Source of the DNA: Evernia prunastri
Lineage: Eukaryota > Ascomycota > Lecanoromycetes > Lecanorales > Parmeliaceae
DNA: 64,000 nt
Direction: 5' to 3'
Assembly (NCBI GenBank): GCA_003184365.1
Contig: NKYR01000147.1
Location: forward strand, 1-64,000
The stretch's first letter is position 1; each line of letters begins with the position of its first letter. Both the position numbers and the translations under genes were made by a program. A model generated the notes under the pieces. That model was not told the origin of the DNA. It searched no databases and saw only the letters and a program-made list of their open reading frames with translations. Positions 1-12,480 of this stretch are shown here, in pieces.

Positions 1-93
1 AAGGCCTCTGCCAAGCCGCGCTAAGCCCTATGGGCCAAACAAAGGAGGAAGGTGCTAGGAGGCCCTGGTAGGGACCAGGGTACGGTCGTAACA
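1..93 (-). repeat. LTR-like end (family A), cut by window start
   Basis: Read on the minus strand this begins TGTTACGACCGTACCC, the same start as the LTR-like segment at 44180 on the plus strand, and then diverges from it. It is GC-richer than the AT-rich DNA that follows, like the other LTR-like pieces. The rest lies outside the window. It is most likely one LTR of a degraded retrotransposon. Confidence 0.55.
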
Positions 94-1720
94 GTTAGCG
101 TTTAACTGCTAACGATTCTAATTGTTCTCAGCTAATATATTTACGTTTTCTCGATCACTAATAATTTGAAAGTATTAACGATCTCTTAAAGGTTATCGTT
201 GTTAAACTTAAGTACTCTGAGACTACTGTGATTGCTGCTGCTGAGAATTATTTACGTTATTTTAATAGCTATCGTAAGAAATAAAAGATCGACGATAAGA
301 ATTTGAGCTTTCAAAGAATAATCGAGAAGATTCTTCATAGCTTTCGAATTCGTTATCAAAGCGCTGAGAATTGAAGTTAAGACGAAAGAAATTACTATAT
401 TAATTTTTATTATCACGTTAATTTGTTGAAAAGAAAAAGCGTGTCTTTTAATCTTTCTTATAGGTATCGAATCAAATATTCTTTTAAATAATAAAGTTCT
501 TTAAGCAATTCAGTCACGATTAATTCTTTCGTAGATCTAAAAAGATTTCGTTATAGCTCGTTATTTATATATTCGTAGATTAAAAGTACTTAAACTACGT
601 CGATCGTAGTAATTTCTGCGTTCTTAGTATTAAAAACGATACTAAATATATATTCTACTGAGTTTCGACGTATTCTAATATTCTTTAGAGTATATCGAAT
701 AATTTTTAATACTAATAGTGTCCTTTCTAACGAATTTCGAAAGCGTGTCTTTAATGTATCGCATTATTCTTTGACTTCATCGAGATCGTTACAAAGATCT
801 ACTCTACTTATATAAATAAGTTTATTAATATATTAATGCTTAGTTATATCATGTAAGTAGAATTTAAGATTTTGACGTAAGACCGTCGCGTTTATAAAAG
901 TAATCTTGATACGAAGACGATTAATAAAGCTATAGACATTATAATAGACGTTATGATTTTTTTTAATTTCTATAGCTGAATCTTAAGAGCTAAAATCGAA
1001 GTATTTTATATCTCTTAATCGAAATTACGAGAATCGTGCTTCGACGACAGTCGCAGCAGCAGTTCGAAGATTTAATTAAGATATATTCTAATTAATAATT
1101 GTAATAATCTATATTATAATAGCTGTTATCTCATTGCGTTAAGCTTTTTAGAAATTAATAGTCATAATAAACGACGACAAGAACTTCGATGTTAAAAATT
1201 TTTAAGTCTTCTATCGTTCTTCGATCGAAGTTATTCTAATAGTGATTTTAAAATTCGGGCTATTCGATTACGTTATTAACGTCGATGAGATAAGCGTCGA
1301 TAAGATGCTAGACGTAGCACCGATCGACGATGAATCTTGAAATCTTTAAAGTGCTTAAATATTTTACTCGAAGACTCGCAGAGAAATACGAAGTGTCGAT
1401 TTATTAATAATTCAGTCTGAAGATCAAAAAGAAGATTTTATTAAATTAGATCTAACTTTAGCACGAGAATCTTTCATCGATAAGATCGAGAAAATTCCTT
1501 TATTAATTAAAGATAATCGAAAGTTTTTCTTAACGATTTATTTTAGTAGCTATCGATGTTCTTTGATAAAGAGATTAATAAAAGAATACTTACTCTGAAG
1601 AAAATCTTCGAGCTGAAAAGTAAGAATAACAATTTTTTTTAGAGACTGAATTCAGGGTCGAAGAAGTCACCTTGACGGCTTATCTTACAAGTATCGAGCT
1701 GAAAGAAAAGATAAGATAAC
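94..1720. mobile_element. AT-rich, RIP-like transposon remnant
   Basis: About 1.6 kb of strongly AT-rich DNA with no long open frame, lying between LTR-like segments. Such composition next to LTRs is typical of fungal retrotransposon interiors mutated by RIP (C to T in repeats). I see no intact reverse transcriptase or integrase. Assignment to an element family is not possible by eye. Confidence 0.6.
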
Positions 1721-1873
1721 TGTTAGGAGTGTACCTAGGTGGTTGACCAAGATTCTATTGATGAGGAAGGAACTTGCTATCTCTAGGAACTATGGTACAT
1801 ATAGTGGGAGAGTGTGCCAAAACCCTAGCCCATAGGGCTACTTGCCAAGTGCCTGCTTGACACACTCGTAACA
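1721..1873 (-). repeat. LTR-like segment (family B)
   Basis: A 153 bp segment with imperfect terminal inverted repeats, TGTTAGGAGTGT at the left and ACACTCGTAACA at the right, which gives TG...CA ends as in LTRs. Its minus-strand start TGTTACGAGTG resembles the other LTR starts in the window. The GC-richer body lies in AT-rich surroundings. It may be a solo LTR; no clear target-site duplication is visible. Confidence 0.5.
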
Positions 1874-2484
1874 ATTGATTCTAAAGTCTTTTTCTTTGCG
1901 ACGTTGATGTGAAAAAGTAGATAGAGATTTCGAGTCTCTCGCTTAACCTTAAATCACATAGTTGATAGTGTATATACACACTTTAGTCTGTAAGAATTAA
2001 TCGTTAAGATAATTAGAATCGTTGAAAAAATTTATTATATATATTTCGTTAATAATTAAAAATAGTTCTAATTTTTCAGTTATTGAAAATTTTAAATAGT
2101 GAAATTTTTTGAATCGTTTAAATACTGTTTTTACTAATTTAAATTATATTTATATCGTTGAAATATAAAAATTATTTGAAAATCGTTTGTAAAAATTAGA
2201 TCTTTTCTATAAGATATTTACTTTACTTATATTCTTTGTTGAGAAGTCTCGCATAAAGTATTAGTTATTTCTCTATCTATAAGATAATCAACTATAGCGA
2301 AAGAGCTAGAAATTATCGAATGTAATCGATGATGAACTGCTATGAAAAGAGCATTGACGGTTAAGTCTTATAAGATGATAGAATAATATAGAAGTCGCTG
2401 ACAATAGAAGGTCGAAGAGATTATATTCTATTATAGATCGAATAAATTACGATGTTTAGATATTTATATATGTAAAGAAGTACT
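1874..2484. mobile_element. AT-rich, RIP-like remnant
   Basis: AT-rich non-coding DNA between two LTR-like segments, probably the interior of a degraded element. No coding sequence is recognisable. Confidence 0.5.
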
Positions 2485-2690
2485 TGTCAGAACCGTGCCC
2501 AGAGTCAAGTCTAATGGGGGTAAATTGAATAAGACAACTAGATAANAGAAGAGCGCTTAAATACTAGGAAGAATCCCCGCTAGCCTATGTGTCAATGGGA
2601 ATGTGTCAATAACCAATAAACACTCTATGTGCTAGACACATAGCCATAAACACTCCCTATGTGCCTGACACCTAGGGTACGTCCGTAACA
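2485..2690 (-). repeat. LTR (family C), left copy, contains an N
   Basis: On the minus strand this runs from TGTTACGGACGTACCC to GGTTCTGACA. By eye it is base-for-base the same as the plus-strand LTR at 45969-46191, except that the single N at 2546 stands where the other copy has 18 extra bases (46113-46130). The N is therefore an unresolved gap rather than one unknown base. The two copies are in opposite orientation 43 kb apart, so they belong to different insertions. Confidence 0.75.
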
Positions 2691-3540
2691 TAATGCTTAT
2701 AAATAACTTAAATGTTATTATTATATTATTATGATTGAAGTGTGAAGTGATAAAAGAATATATTATTTTATCTGCAGAAAGTTATTTAAGAAGGTCGAAA
2801 ACGCTAGTACAAGTAAAGTCTAGACTCTTTGATGCTTTTTCAAGACAGCTATAAGAGAATTTCTGAAAGTCTGTGACAAGGTTATATCAGCGTATAATTT
2901 AAGAAGTTTAAATAATAATTCGTAAAATTATTCGAGATCGTAAAGCGTATTAATCGACTTATTTATAAACTTAGATTATTTTCTATTAGTATAAAGATAT
3001 ATAACGTTATTTTAATCGTATATCTCGAATCGATTATCGCACTTTTCTTAGATTTATATAATTATTATATTATAACTTCGTTTTCTATGATAGATAATAA
3101 TATTGTAAAGAAGTATAAAATTAAGCGTCTAATTAAAAAGCGTTAGCGTTACTACGATCGTATTAAATAAGTTATAATTTAATATTTCGTTCGATAAAAA
3201 TAATACGATTTATAAAATAATTAATGAATATTAATTAAATAGCTAATTAATGCTTTCGATTTTATTTAAAAATATAAGTAGTCTTACTATTATAAAAAAT
3301 AATATTTATAGTATTACTTTATTATATAATCTTAATAAAATATAGATATTTCTTATATTAAGTCGAAGTTATTAAATATTATATTTTCGAATAGATTATA
3401 TTTTAAATAGATTCAATTATTAAAAATATTAATACAACGAGAACTTATTCGTTTTTCAATGTAAGGAGCGCGAAAAGTATATAATTAAGTGTTTTTTTAA
3501 GTAAATAACGTATAATTAAAATAGTTTACTTACGGTGCTC
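2691..3540. mobile_element. AT-rich, RIP-like remnant ending at the gene-rich block
   Basis: Very AT-rich DNA without open frames. Composition changes sharply near 3530, where normal-GC DNA and the promoter region of the RGD1-like gene begin. Confidence 0.55.
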
Positions 3541-3698
3541 ATTGATTTCTGGGCTCAGACGTGTCGCAGTCGACCTCTGGGCAATCCTCGGATTTCGCCT
3601 GAAAGGGTATAGGGAGGTGGCTGTAGCGATACACGTCTGAGAATTGAGGCAACGGCGATTCCGTCCCTTCAAATTACTCTTTCACACAGCTGATCACC

Positions 3699-6080
3699 AT
3701 GGAGCAAAGAGATTCGTTCGAACGCTCCTCTTCAGAGAACATTGCTCCACAGTCTACTCAGAATGGATCTGGGTACTACGCTGGAAGTGAGGTGCCAACC
3801 AATGGACAAACAACACTTGTCGCTCAGTCTGCCTTTCCTACGAACGAATCCTCCCCGGTCGTGGACAGCGTTTTACAGTCTGATGTTGGTCTTCTGGGCT
3901 CGTTATGTACAAGCGAATTGAACTAAAAGTTGCAGATTGGCATCAGTACGCTGCTCGCGCGTCTAAAGCAGAGCGTCGCGTCAGCAAGAGAATTTGCGGC
4001 TTTTCTGAAGAAGAGATCCACTCTGGAGGAGGAGCAAGCCCAAGGTCTCAAAAAGCTGTGCAGAAGTAGCCACGAATCAGTAAAGCGACCCGACAACAGA
4101 CAAGGCTCATACGCCCAGAATTACGATGAGATTCTCGGCATCCATGACCGCATGGCAGATAATGGTGTCCAATTTGCGCTGTCCCTTCACCAAATGCATG
4201 AGGATCTCCATGATTTGGCTTCGAATATGGAGCGCGGTCGGAAGCACTGGAAGCAGAACGGCCTGAGTGCAGAGAAGAGGGTGCAGGACTCCGAGTCGTT
4301 GATGGAGAAGGCTAAATCGAAGTACGATTCGCTTGCCGAAGACTATGACCGCACTCGAACAGGCGATAAGCAATCTGGGCGAGTCTTTGGATTGAAAGGA
4401 CCGAAATCTGCAGCCCAGCACGAAGAGGATCTACTCCGGAAAGTCCAGCAGGCCGACTCGGATTACTCGTCTAGGGTGCAGAGCGCAAAGAACCAGCGAC
4501 AGGAGCTGGTCAGCACCCTGCGTCCTCAAGCCGTCAGGGCACTTCAAGACCTAATCAATGAGTGCGACTCTGGCTTGACCCTGCAATTGCAAAAATTTGG
4601 TGGGTTGCAGGGATCGTCTCATGCTCTGGTCTCCAACTGCTAATCTCCGCCCAGCCTCGTTCAACGAGAGACTTCTCCTGGGTAACGGACTTTGCGTCAG
4701 CCCACTCAAGGGCCAGGGTAACGATCCCGGTTCGCGAAGTTTACGTGCGGTTGCTTCACAAATCGATAACGCGAGGGATCTGAATAACTACGTGTCTAGC
4801 TTTGCTTCCAAAGTTGGAAACTCAGGGGAAATTAAGTACGAGCGTCATCCAGTAAGAACCCCCGTATCTCAAATATGAGTGGATTCAACTTATTAATGCA
4901 TTTGCAGACCCTCACGTCCTTGCAACAGACCCCACCACCTATCAATGCTCGCACACAACCCGTGCCGAGTCAACAAACATCAACATTCAGCTCTGTAGGA
5001 CAGTCAAGTCAGCCGGGGCTTTTGCAAGGTCAAAGCACTTCTCAAGTTTCGGCACCGCCCACAGCTTCATCTGGAAATGTTTCGAGCACTGTGCCTCAGA
5101 ACGGCATGAATCGCTCACCGCAAGACCAAAACTTCCCACCAACAGGTGTTGGCGGCCCCCCACAACTTCCAGCTCAGACGGCTACACCGTTGTATTCACA
5201 GCCTCCGACCCCCATCGGCATGGGAGCATTACAGAACAATTCTAGTACCAGCCTTCCTGCTTTAAGGCCTGTTTTTGGTCTTTCGCTTGAAGATTTGCTC
5301 AAACGAGACGGCTCCGCTATACCACTGGTAGTCTACCAGTGCATTCAGGCTGTTGACTTATATGGCTTAGAAGTTGAGGGGATATACCGACTTTCTGGCT
5401 CCTCCGCGCACGTTTCGAAGCTCCGGTCAATATTTGATAACGGTGGGCAACGCATCATGACTGACTGGCAACGCCGTTTTGACATTTAGCAGACTCAAAC
5501 CAACTGGACTTTCGCAACCCAGAAGCGTTCTACCATGACGTTAACAGCGTCGCTGGCTTACTCAAGCAATTTTTCCGGGACCTGCCCGATCCCTTGCTCA
5601 CCCGGGAGCATTATCAAGGTTTCATTGAGGCCGCACGTAAGCAATTTCAATTGATTTGCTGAGGTACATATTTTATATGGTATTCTGACAAGATGTCCGA
5701 CGGCAGGTATCGATGATGATATAACCCGTCGGGACTCAATGCACGCTATAATCAACAGTCTCCCAGATCCAAACTACGCCACTCTTCGAGCCTTGACACT
5801 GGTGAGCACGCTATGCGGATATGACAAAATGTCTAAGATGCTAACATGGATAGCACTTGAATCGAGTACAGGAGCGTTCTGCTGTAAATAGGATGAACGC
5901 TGGAAACCTGGCCATCATTTTTGGGTATGCAACATAGACATTGTTCGAAGACCATTGATTGACATTCTCCTTAGGCCAACGCTCCTAGGCACAGGGCCGA
6001 ATGTGGCAGACGCAGGTTGGCAAGTCCGGGTCATCGACACGATTTTGCAGAACACCTATCAGATCTTTGACGACGATTAA
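3699..6080 (+). CDS. RGD1: F-BAR and RhoGAP domain protein (Rgd1-like)
   Basis: A GTPase-activating protein for Rho-type GTPases that also binds curved membrane. It acts in actin and cell-wall signalling at growth sites. Eight exons: 3699-3884, 3936-4599, 4655-4851, 4908-5442, 5493-5636, 5707-5801, 5854-5924 and 5975-6080, giving 665 aa with all phases consistent. The F-BAR domain spans about residues 65-330 (LLARLKQSVASAREFAAFLK, LEEEQAQGLKKL). A Pro/Ser/Gln-rich linker follows. RhoGAP spans about 475-655, with the arginine-finger region GIYRLSG, DFRNPEAFYHDVNSVAGLLK and the late NAGNLAIIFGPTLL. The domain order matches the yeast Rgd1 family. The start is the first ATG and is followed by a low-complexity N-terminus. 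It is tail-to-tail with MED12. Confidence 0.9.
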
Positions 6081-6491
6081 TTTTCAAGCACAAAGGACTC
6101 CATGTCAGACTGAATTGCTGGCCCATCTTCCAGTGATATTTTCCCTCGATCGAATGTCAAAGCTTACGGTGGACGATCGTTTCTTAGAAAGTTGAATATC
6201 CGCCATGTAAGGTTACCGTTGATACCGATATGTAAAATCATTTCGGAAAAGCTGCCTCGAAGGATGCCAAATATTCCATGACAAGACGAGCTTAAGCCTG
6301 AAAGATGTCGCAGTAGCGACTCCTAACAGGGCCATAACCCTCGCCATACGCTGCACAGAAGCGTCCATTGCAGAGCTGAAATTCCAATCCAGTATAGACT
6401 GAAAAATGCTGAAGTAAACCCAATGACTTCATGGCATCAGCACCGCGTCGTCTAATCATACATCATTCAAGCATAAATTACAAAAAGGTCG
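6081..6491. other. Tail-to-tail intergenic region RGD1/MED12
   Basis: About 410 bp between two convergent stop codons. It should hold both 3' UTRs. I see no conserved element in it. Confidence 0.6.
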
Positions 6492-9400
6492 CTATAAAAC
6501 AGACTTCCTCGCCCCAAAAAGTGTTAAACTAAGACTGGTATCATTTTCCGTAGAGACTGGCGTTGCGTCTTGCATCATTTCCCATTTCCGAAGGCAATAT
6601 GGCTGCATCGTTACTCCCTCGGTCTTTGTTTCGGCCGTTGTCGAGGACTGTGTGACTAGTTGCAGCCATTCACTGTTGCCGGTCGCAGGGTAGCCGAAGA
6701 TGAATCGTAACCGCTGATCTTGACTGCGATGGTGGTCATGAAGGGTACGGATGCAACGTGTCCGAGTTTCATCGGAGAGGGAGTCAGAGAGGAGAGCGAG
6801 GGTGTCGAATACATAGCAAGGAAGAGTGGGATGGAAAGAGAGGATTGGATGTATCAAGAGACGACTGAGGGAAATCAGAATTTGGAAGAGAGCGAACTGG
6901 GAGAACCTCGGGTGCTGGATCGTCGATTGGTGGATAACAAGCAAGGAAACGAGGACATCGATAAGTTGGCTCACGTAGCCAGTATCGATCTCACCATGAT
7001 CGTGCTGATATCTGTCCAGCTGGGGCAAAGAGCAAATCAACGAGAGTCCATCTGCGATTCGGTCCAGCAATGGGGAAGTCTCAGCATCTGATACGCTGAA
7101 CCCAGCTGCTTCAATTATTGCAGTGAGACCGGCAAGCCGCGTTTTATCCTGGCGGCACGTCGATGTCGTATCTGTAGCACCCAAACAAACTATTTCGGAC
7201 TCGGCCTTTTCTCGAACTGAAGCTGCATGTGTGACAGGCAGTTCCGAGACAAGGCATGCCCATAACTCGACGCGACCATCGTTTGAAGCGCTGGCCCGCT
7301 CTACGAAAATTTCCGACAAGGTATCTTCAGTAGCCTCTAAGGATCCGATATCAGACAAGATTGCTCTTAGTTCCAATTGGATGAGAGGCACGTTGAATTC
7401 ACTGGTGGTGTTTATAAGCCTCAAAATCCTACTGCGTTGATCATCTAGGTGCGATGACTCTCTTAGCTGGTCCTGGTTCAAAATGCCCCAAAAGGCTATT
7501 TGTAAGTCAGTGTTAGGTAAAGCGGATGCGACTTGTCTTTGCGCGCCCGGCTGCTGCAGCACGAGAGTGTATATCAAGTCCCTGACCGGGAGATCTTGTA
7601 TTCGAGCCTGAGCGCGAGTGCGCAAGGGAGCTTCTTTTGCTCCACATGTCTCAACAACGACACGGAGCAAGGCTGTAATCGAGGCCGAGTTCATGCGGAC
7701 GAGGCGACGCGACTGATCAAGAAGCCGGTAGCCGCGGTAGGCGACGATGGGCATTGGTCCAGAGTTGGCCGTAGTCACCATATCCAACATCTCTAATGCT
7801 AGAGTAGCTCGATCACTTCGGTAGCCCTCAAGGCTTAAAAGCTGCGCAGTGGACTCCAGGACTACATTCAACGAGACGACTTTAGAGCAAATTATTGGCG
7901 ATAGCATTATCCCTGGCTTTACCTGAAGATCCGAACAAAGCCACTTGTGGAGCCAATCCTTGAGCAGTGCGTCGAAAGTCTTTGGACCAAATCTGCGCAG
8001 CCGAGCGAGCAACTCCGAAAACCTGATACCCAATCCACTTGATTCCGCAAATGATGTCTCCAGATGGGTAATAATTGTGCCAAACACTCGGGTTAGAGTT
8101 TGATTATCCATACTGGTCCCTCCTGCGAGCATTTGGTCCATATCGTCTGCAAACGTTGGTTCAGCTGCTTGCACTGCTTCAAACATGTTGTCCGAGATGG
8201 GCGAGAAAGCGACGGCGGTCAATCTAGGCATAAGAGCCGACATATCGTTACGAAGCCTTTGGATCTCCTGAGCCGTGTTGCACAAGCGGCAAGCCAGATC
8301 AATCAGCGACTCAAGAAAAGCCTTTTCAATGACCTCCGAGCCATTAGATTCTTCCACCCGATGATACAATTTTCGGAACAGATCATCAGCAGCACCTATG
8401 GCATTGAACACATCAAAATACTGGTTGACTGTGTCGGTCACAGCCGTCAAGATAGGTCCTTGCACTTCATCGGATATTATATTGAGAACATCAGCGAGAA
8501 TTGAGAAGTCTTCGAAGTCCTCGAGAATGTGTCGGATGGTGTGGAACTGTTCTAGAGTGACGAGACAAGAAGCGACTATACCCGGGTTTGCCAGTCCAGT
8601 ATCTTCAGATGCCGAGACAGTCTTTCCGTAGACCCCAAGGCGTGAATATAGAGTTTGTCGAATCCACAGAGTGACAGCAGATTTTACTGTCTGACTTAAC
8701 AAAGTAGATTCATCGCAGCCTGCTTCCGTGACAGATGAAGCGTCTTCCAAAAAAAAACCTGGCATCTGGCCTATTATCTTTGCCTTTGTTGCTGTGATCA
8801 TGTCGCCTTCTCGGTCAGCAGGGACACCCAGCGCAGTCAATAGCATGCTTCGTAAATTGAGGATGTGAGATGGTAATCCCTGTAAAGGCAGCTCGAACAA
8901 GAAGTAGATATCGCATGGACCGTCCTGCATCGATCAGTCTGTGAAAAGATGCCGTGGGTTATTTCCGTACTCACCGAATGAGGCCCATGATGATAATTCA
9001 ACGTGCCACGAGCGATGAGCCATTGTAGATACTTCCCAACAGACAAGTGCTGGGAACGTACAAGTTCACCAAGCAGTTTGTATACGTCTCTCTTCTGCAA
9101 GCCTGGAACATCTGAACTTGCTGCCAAGAATTTGAATATAGGACCCTGAAGATTGACGCCTTTTCTTTTCCATATACGCAGTAGACGTGCTGCAGCATAT
9201 GCTTTAAAGTGACCGTGCCTATAAATGCTGGACGACCACTCAATGCATGTTCGAACAAGCAAATCATGATCGCCGATGGCGCCGAGGCACGCGACCGCAA
9301 TCTCACCAAAATTTGGGTCATCGTATAAGCTGTCCAGATTCGCAATAATGGTCTGTCTGTGAGTTTTCGTCGCCCGAGACCTCTGGTTCAAAGAGCGGTT

Positions 9401-11081
9401 CCGGAGTCTGTAGTTTCGCTTGGAGAGGCTCTCAAACGGGAATTGCAGAGGGTCTTCCTTTTGATCCAAACAGCTTTTGATTGCGTCTTCGTAATTGCTC
9501 CAGCAAGCTGGAAGAATGAAGCATGCAGGGGCTGAAAGCATAATAGTCTTCAGGAGCTTGGTGAGCTGCTTGAAGACGGTGTCATACAATTCGTGTTCCA
9601 CTGATAAAGAAGCCTGGGAGTTGTTCAAGCTCTGCTGCGCTTCATATAATCCATGACGACATACCTTATCTAAGTGCTTTAATAACGCTTCGGCTAAACG
9701 TCGTCCACGTTGTCTGTGCTGAAGAATATCTTGTTGATGTATCCGCGTGACCAGAAGCCATATAGGTAGAGTGTCTAGATCACTGTCTCGAAACGAGGCA
9801 ATCAGCCAATCAAGGTAGTGATCCTGATCGAGCAGGTGCTCCGTGTAGAGATGTGTAATCAGACGGAGGCTGTTTCTTCTTATCAGCGTAAGGCTTGGAC
9901 TCATGGAAGACTGTGCTTTACCCATAATTGATCTTCGACCTCCAATCAGCACTGCCACAAAACCCAATGATAGATTCTAGAAATTGCTCAACATTGGCTG
10001 TCCAGTCTTTGATCCATTTGGCTTCTCCACCAACAGTAAATACGCCCCCAGTTCCTTTTCTCTTGAACGCACGAATTTCGTTAGCCCCCACGCACTTGGC
10101 TAACCAGATAGCTCTGGACGTAGGGATATCCTTGCTTAGGCAGTGGTCCAGCAGTATCTTTCCCCGGATACCGTGCGGAATTGTCCGACTTAATCGCCGC
10201 AAAGGGATTAAAGGATTTCCAAGATCTCGAAGCCAAGCCTCCCGCTTCGTGTCTGTCAGTGTCACCCTCGGCGGAGGCTTGAAAGTACTGTTCGTGGTGA
10301 TAGTGCCGTGAGTTTGCCTCTGATCAAGCGCAGAGACGAACAAAGATGACAAGATCTGGAGCCCAGACTTGTGCTTCAGGCTGGACCACACCGATGGTCT
10401 GGCAGTATTAGACTCGTTCTGGGAGATTGGGGCTTTGTCGTAGGAGCCATGCTTGGTGGTTAATTCATTCAGGACATCCTCTGCGTGACGTCCTGTCCAG
10501 GGGAAAAAGTCTGCTGGTCCTAGACTCTGTAAGCAAGTGTTTATGCCTTCAATTCAATGCGAGGGACACTTACCAGCTTTGTTGAACCGTGGCGCAAAGG
10601 ACGGAGGTTCGGGAACATATGGTTTGATTGGTACTACGTCTCTTGCACTGGCTCTCGCGATAGCCAGCGCGCGACCTTGCTGATTACCGCCAGGTTGAGA
10701 GATCTTATTTGGACGAGGTGGAAACAGGGAAGGCCGCTGTTCTTTCTCTACGATCTTATTTTCCAGTAAGGAACCCGCACCGTTTGCGAGAAGCGCGCCC
10801 CTGTTGCTTGGTGCATTACTGATGTCCAAAACGCTTCGTGAAGTTGCACTCGTCTTTCCGATTAGATCTGTAGCAGTATCTCCAATCTTCTGCCTCTTGA
10901 AAGCAGGCTCGGAGGCACCGTGAGAGGTTGCTGGCGCATTGGGGGTTGGGTTGAAAGTCTGACGCGGCCAGGACCTGGGGGTCTGCTGTGGGTCGTAAGA
11001 AGCAGTGCGAGAGGGGGGCAGCGGAAAGGAACGATTGCCGGTGGGCAAAGGCGGCTCAATGGCCGCAAGATTGCTGGTCAT
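6492..11081 (-). CDS. MED12: Mediator complex subunit 12 (Srb8)
   Basis: A subunit of the Mediator CDK8 kinase module, which represses or tunes RNA polymerase II transcription in the nucleus. Four exons on the minus strand: 11081-10574, 10513-9922, 9878-8975 and 8924-6492, giving 1478 aa with consistent phases. The N-terminus is low-complexity (PPLPTGNRSFPLPPSR) with FKRQKIGD. It is followed by DFFPW and the family hallmark RAIWLAKCVGANEIRAFKRK near residue 300. The segment HLYTEHLLDQDHYLDWL lies just after the second intron. The remainder is a long helical region of the usual fungal Med12 length. The first intron's acceptor (10514) was chosen because it keeps the frame; a nearer AG at 10527 would not. 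Many antisense frames inside it are shadows. Confidence 0.93.
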
Positions 11082-11792
11082 GGTTCAGTCATGTCGGCCG
11101 AGACTCGGGAAATAGGGTTTTTGGGGCGGTATGGAACCATGGAGTCGATGGGAGAGGCGGAGAGATATAATATGGATGAGGGATCAAAGGAAGGTTAGAC
11201 GGTGATATAGATAGATTACTTTTTCGAATAAGATGGAAAAGAGGAGTGTCTATAACATTAATAGCATGTGAATGGCTCGAATGGTAGGTAACAGTACCTG
11301 ACGGATTTGGAGGCGAGGGTCAACAAGGTTCGAGTATTCTGGATGGCTCTGTTCTGGACCACTTTGGCGGGAACTCGGGAAGTAAATTACAATCAACACT
11401 AGTAAAGGTAAGATTACCTAATTTACTACTCAGGCCGGTTTTTTATATTTGCCGCTTAGCCTAATTGAGTAAGGTCCCTTCAGAATCACTACTTCGTATC
11501 TCGACGAAAAAGACCATTTAAAAAATTCTTCTGGCTTCAAAGTCGTAGAGCAGTACCAGGAGAGTACTTCTTGTACCAATGTCATTTTCATAGAGTCTTT
11601 TGATGAGAAGATATCTGTAGTACACAAGTAATGCACTTATCCAAGATAGGGAAAGTGGCCAAATATTAAAAACCGGCCTGAGTATGCCCCATTTATTATC
11701 TTATTCATCAACTTCTGTGCAAGCAGAATCTTTCCGTACATGTGACCTTCTGGTTGTTCAGACCTGTGATCATTATATTTGGTTGCGAATCT
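11082..11792. promoter_or_regulatory. Divergent promoter region MED12 / Asterix
   Basis: About 710 bp between two divergent start codons, so it must contain both promoters. There is a purine-rich stretch at 11140-11210 with a TATAAT-like run near 11165. No specific operator could be assigned. Confidence 0.5.
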
Positions 11793-12480
11793 ATGGCATC
11801 AAGGAAAGATATGCGGAGGGAAGATCTCAGTGAAGCCTACTCATACAATAGCCTTTTCTTCTTCCCCAGAGTGACTGACTATACTTCAGTCATCCCTTAC
11901 AAAGAACCCTCAGCCGAAAAACCCGATGATATCGCCAACACAATGGCCACAACGCTTCCAATGGTTGCAGTAAGTCAGTCTTGCCGAGCATTCTTGCCCT
12001 ATCAGGCTGATCGTAGAAGATGTTCACAAGAAATAAGTAAAAAAGTCGACCCCTAGCGAGTATCAAATTTCCTGACAAACATTCTCCAATAACTAGGATG
12101 ATTGGCTGGTAAGTTTATATGAGCTGGCGAAGTGCCATACATTGCTTGACAATTAAAGGGCTTCGTTTGTTTTTGCGGTACAGACCTGGCTGGCTCAAAC
12201 GCCTGAGCAGGCAAAGAAATCTGGCACTCCTGGCTACATGGGTGCCGGAATGGCTTGTAAGAGCTCTCATCCTGACTCAAACTTCCGTCTCCTCTTGAAC
12301 TAATTATGCGCTTCCTTAGTACTCGCTGTAGGAACAGTATGACCTCTCCTTGTGTAGGAGCTCCAACACGCCTTACCTTTGACTAACAGGGCCTAGACAT
12401 ATCTACAACTCTTCATGCCCCCCCCCGGTGGTTCTCGTGCAACAAGTACTCGGGCGCCAGGAGCCGCGCCACCATCCTGA
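11793..12480 (+). CDS. PAT-complex subunit Asterix family (UPF0139)
   Basis: A small ER membrane protein of the Asterix/WDR83OS family, which in animals helps insertion of multi-spanning membrane proteins. It is hidden by seven short exons: 11793-11829, 11890-11969, 12020-12036, 12097-12108, 12159-12256, 12320-12336 and 12397-12480, together 114 aa, every junction in phase. The product starts MASRKDMRREDLIIPYKEP and has DDIANTMATTLPMVAMFTRN, then GWASFVFAVQTWLAQTPEQ, and ends with LFMPPPGGSRATSTRAP. This gives two or three membrane segments with the conserved TRNK/W and NTMATTLPM blocks. Exons of 12 and 17 bases make it easy to miss by automatic prediction. I am sure of the family from the protein pattern; the function is by homology. 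Confidence 0.85.

Noticed and set aside
6720..8631. Several plus-strand open frames of 77-134 codons
   Set aside because: They are antisense to the last MED12 exon and have no recognisable motifs.
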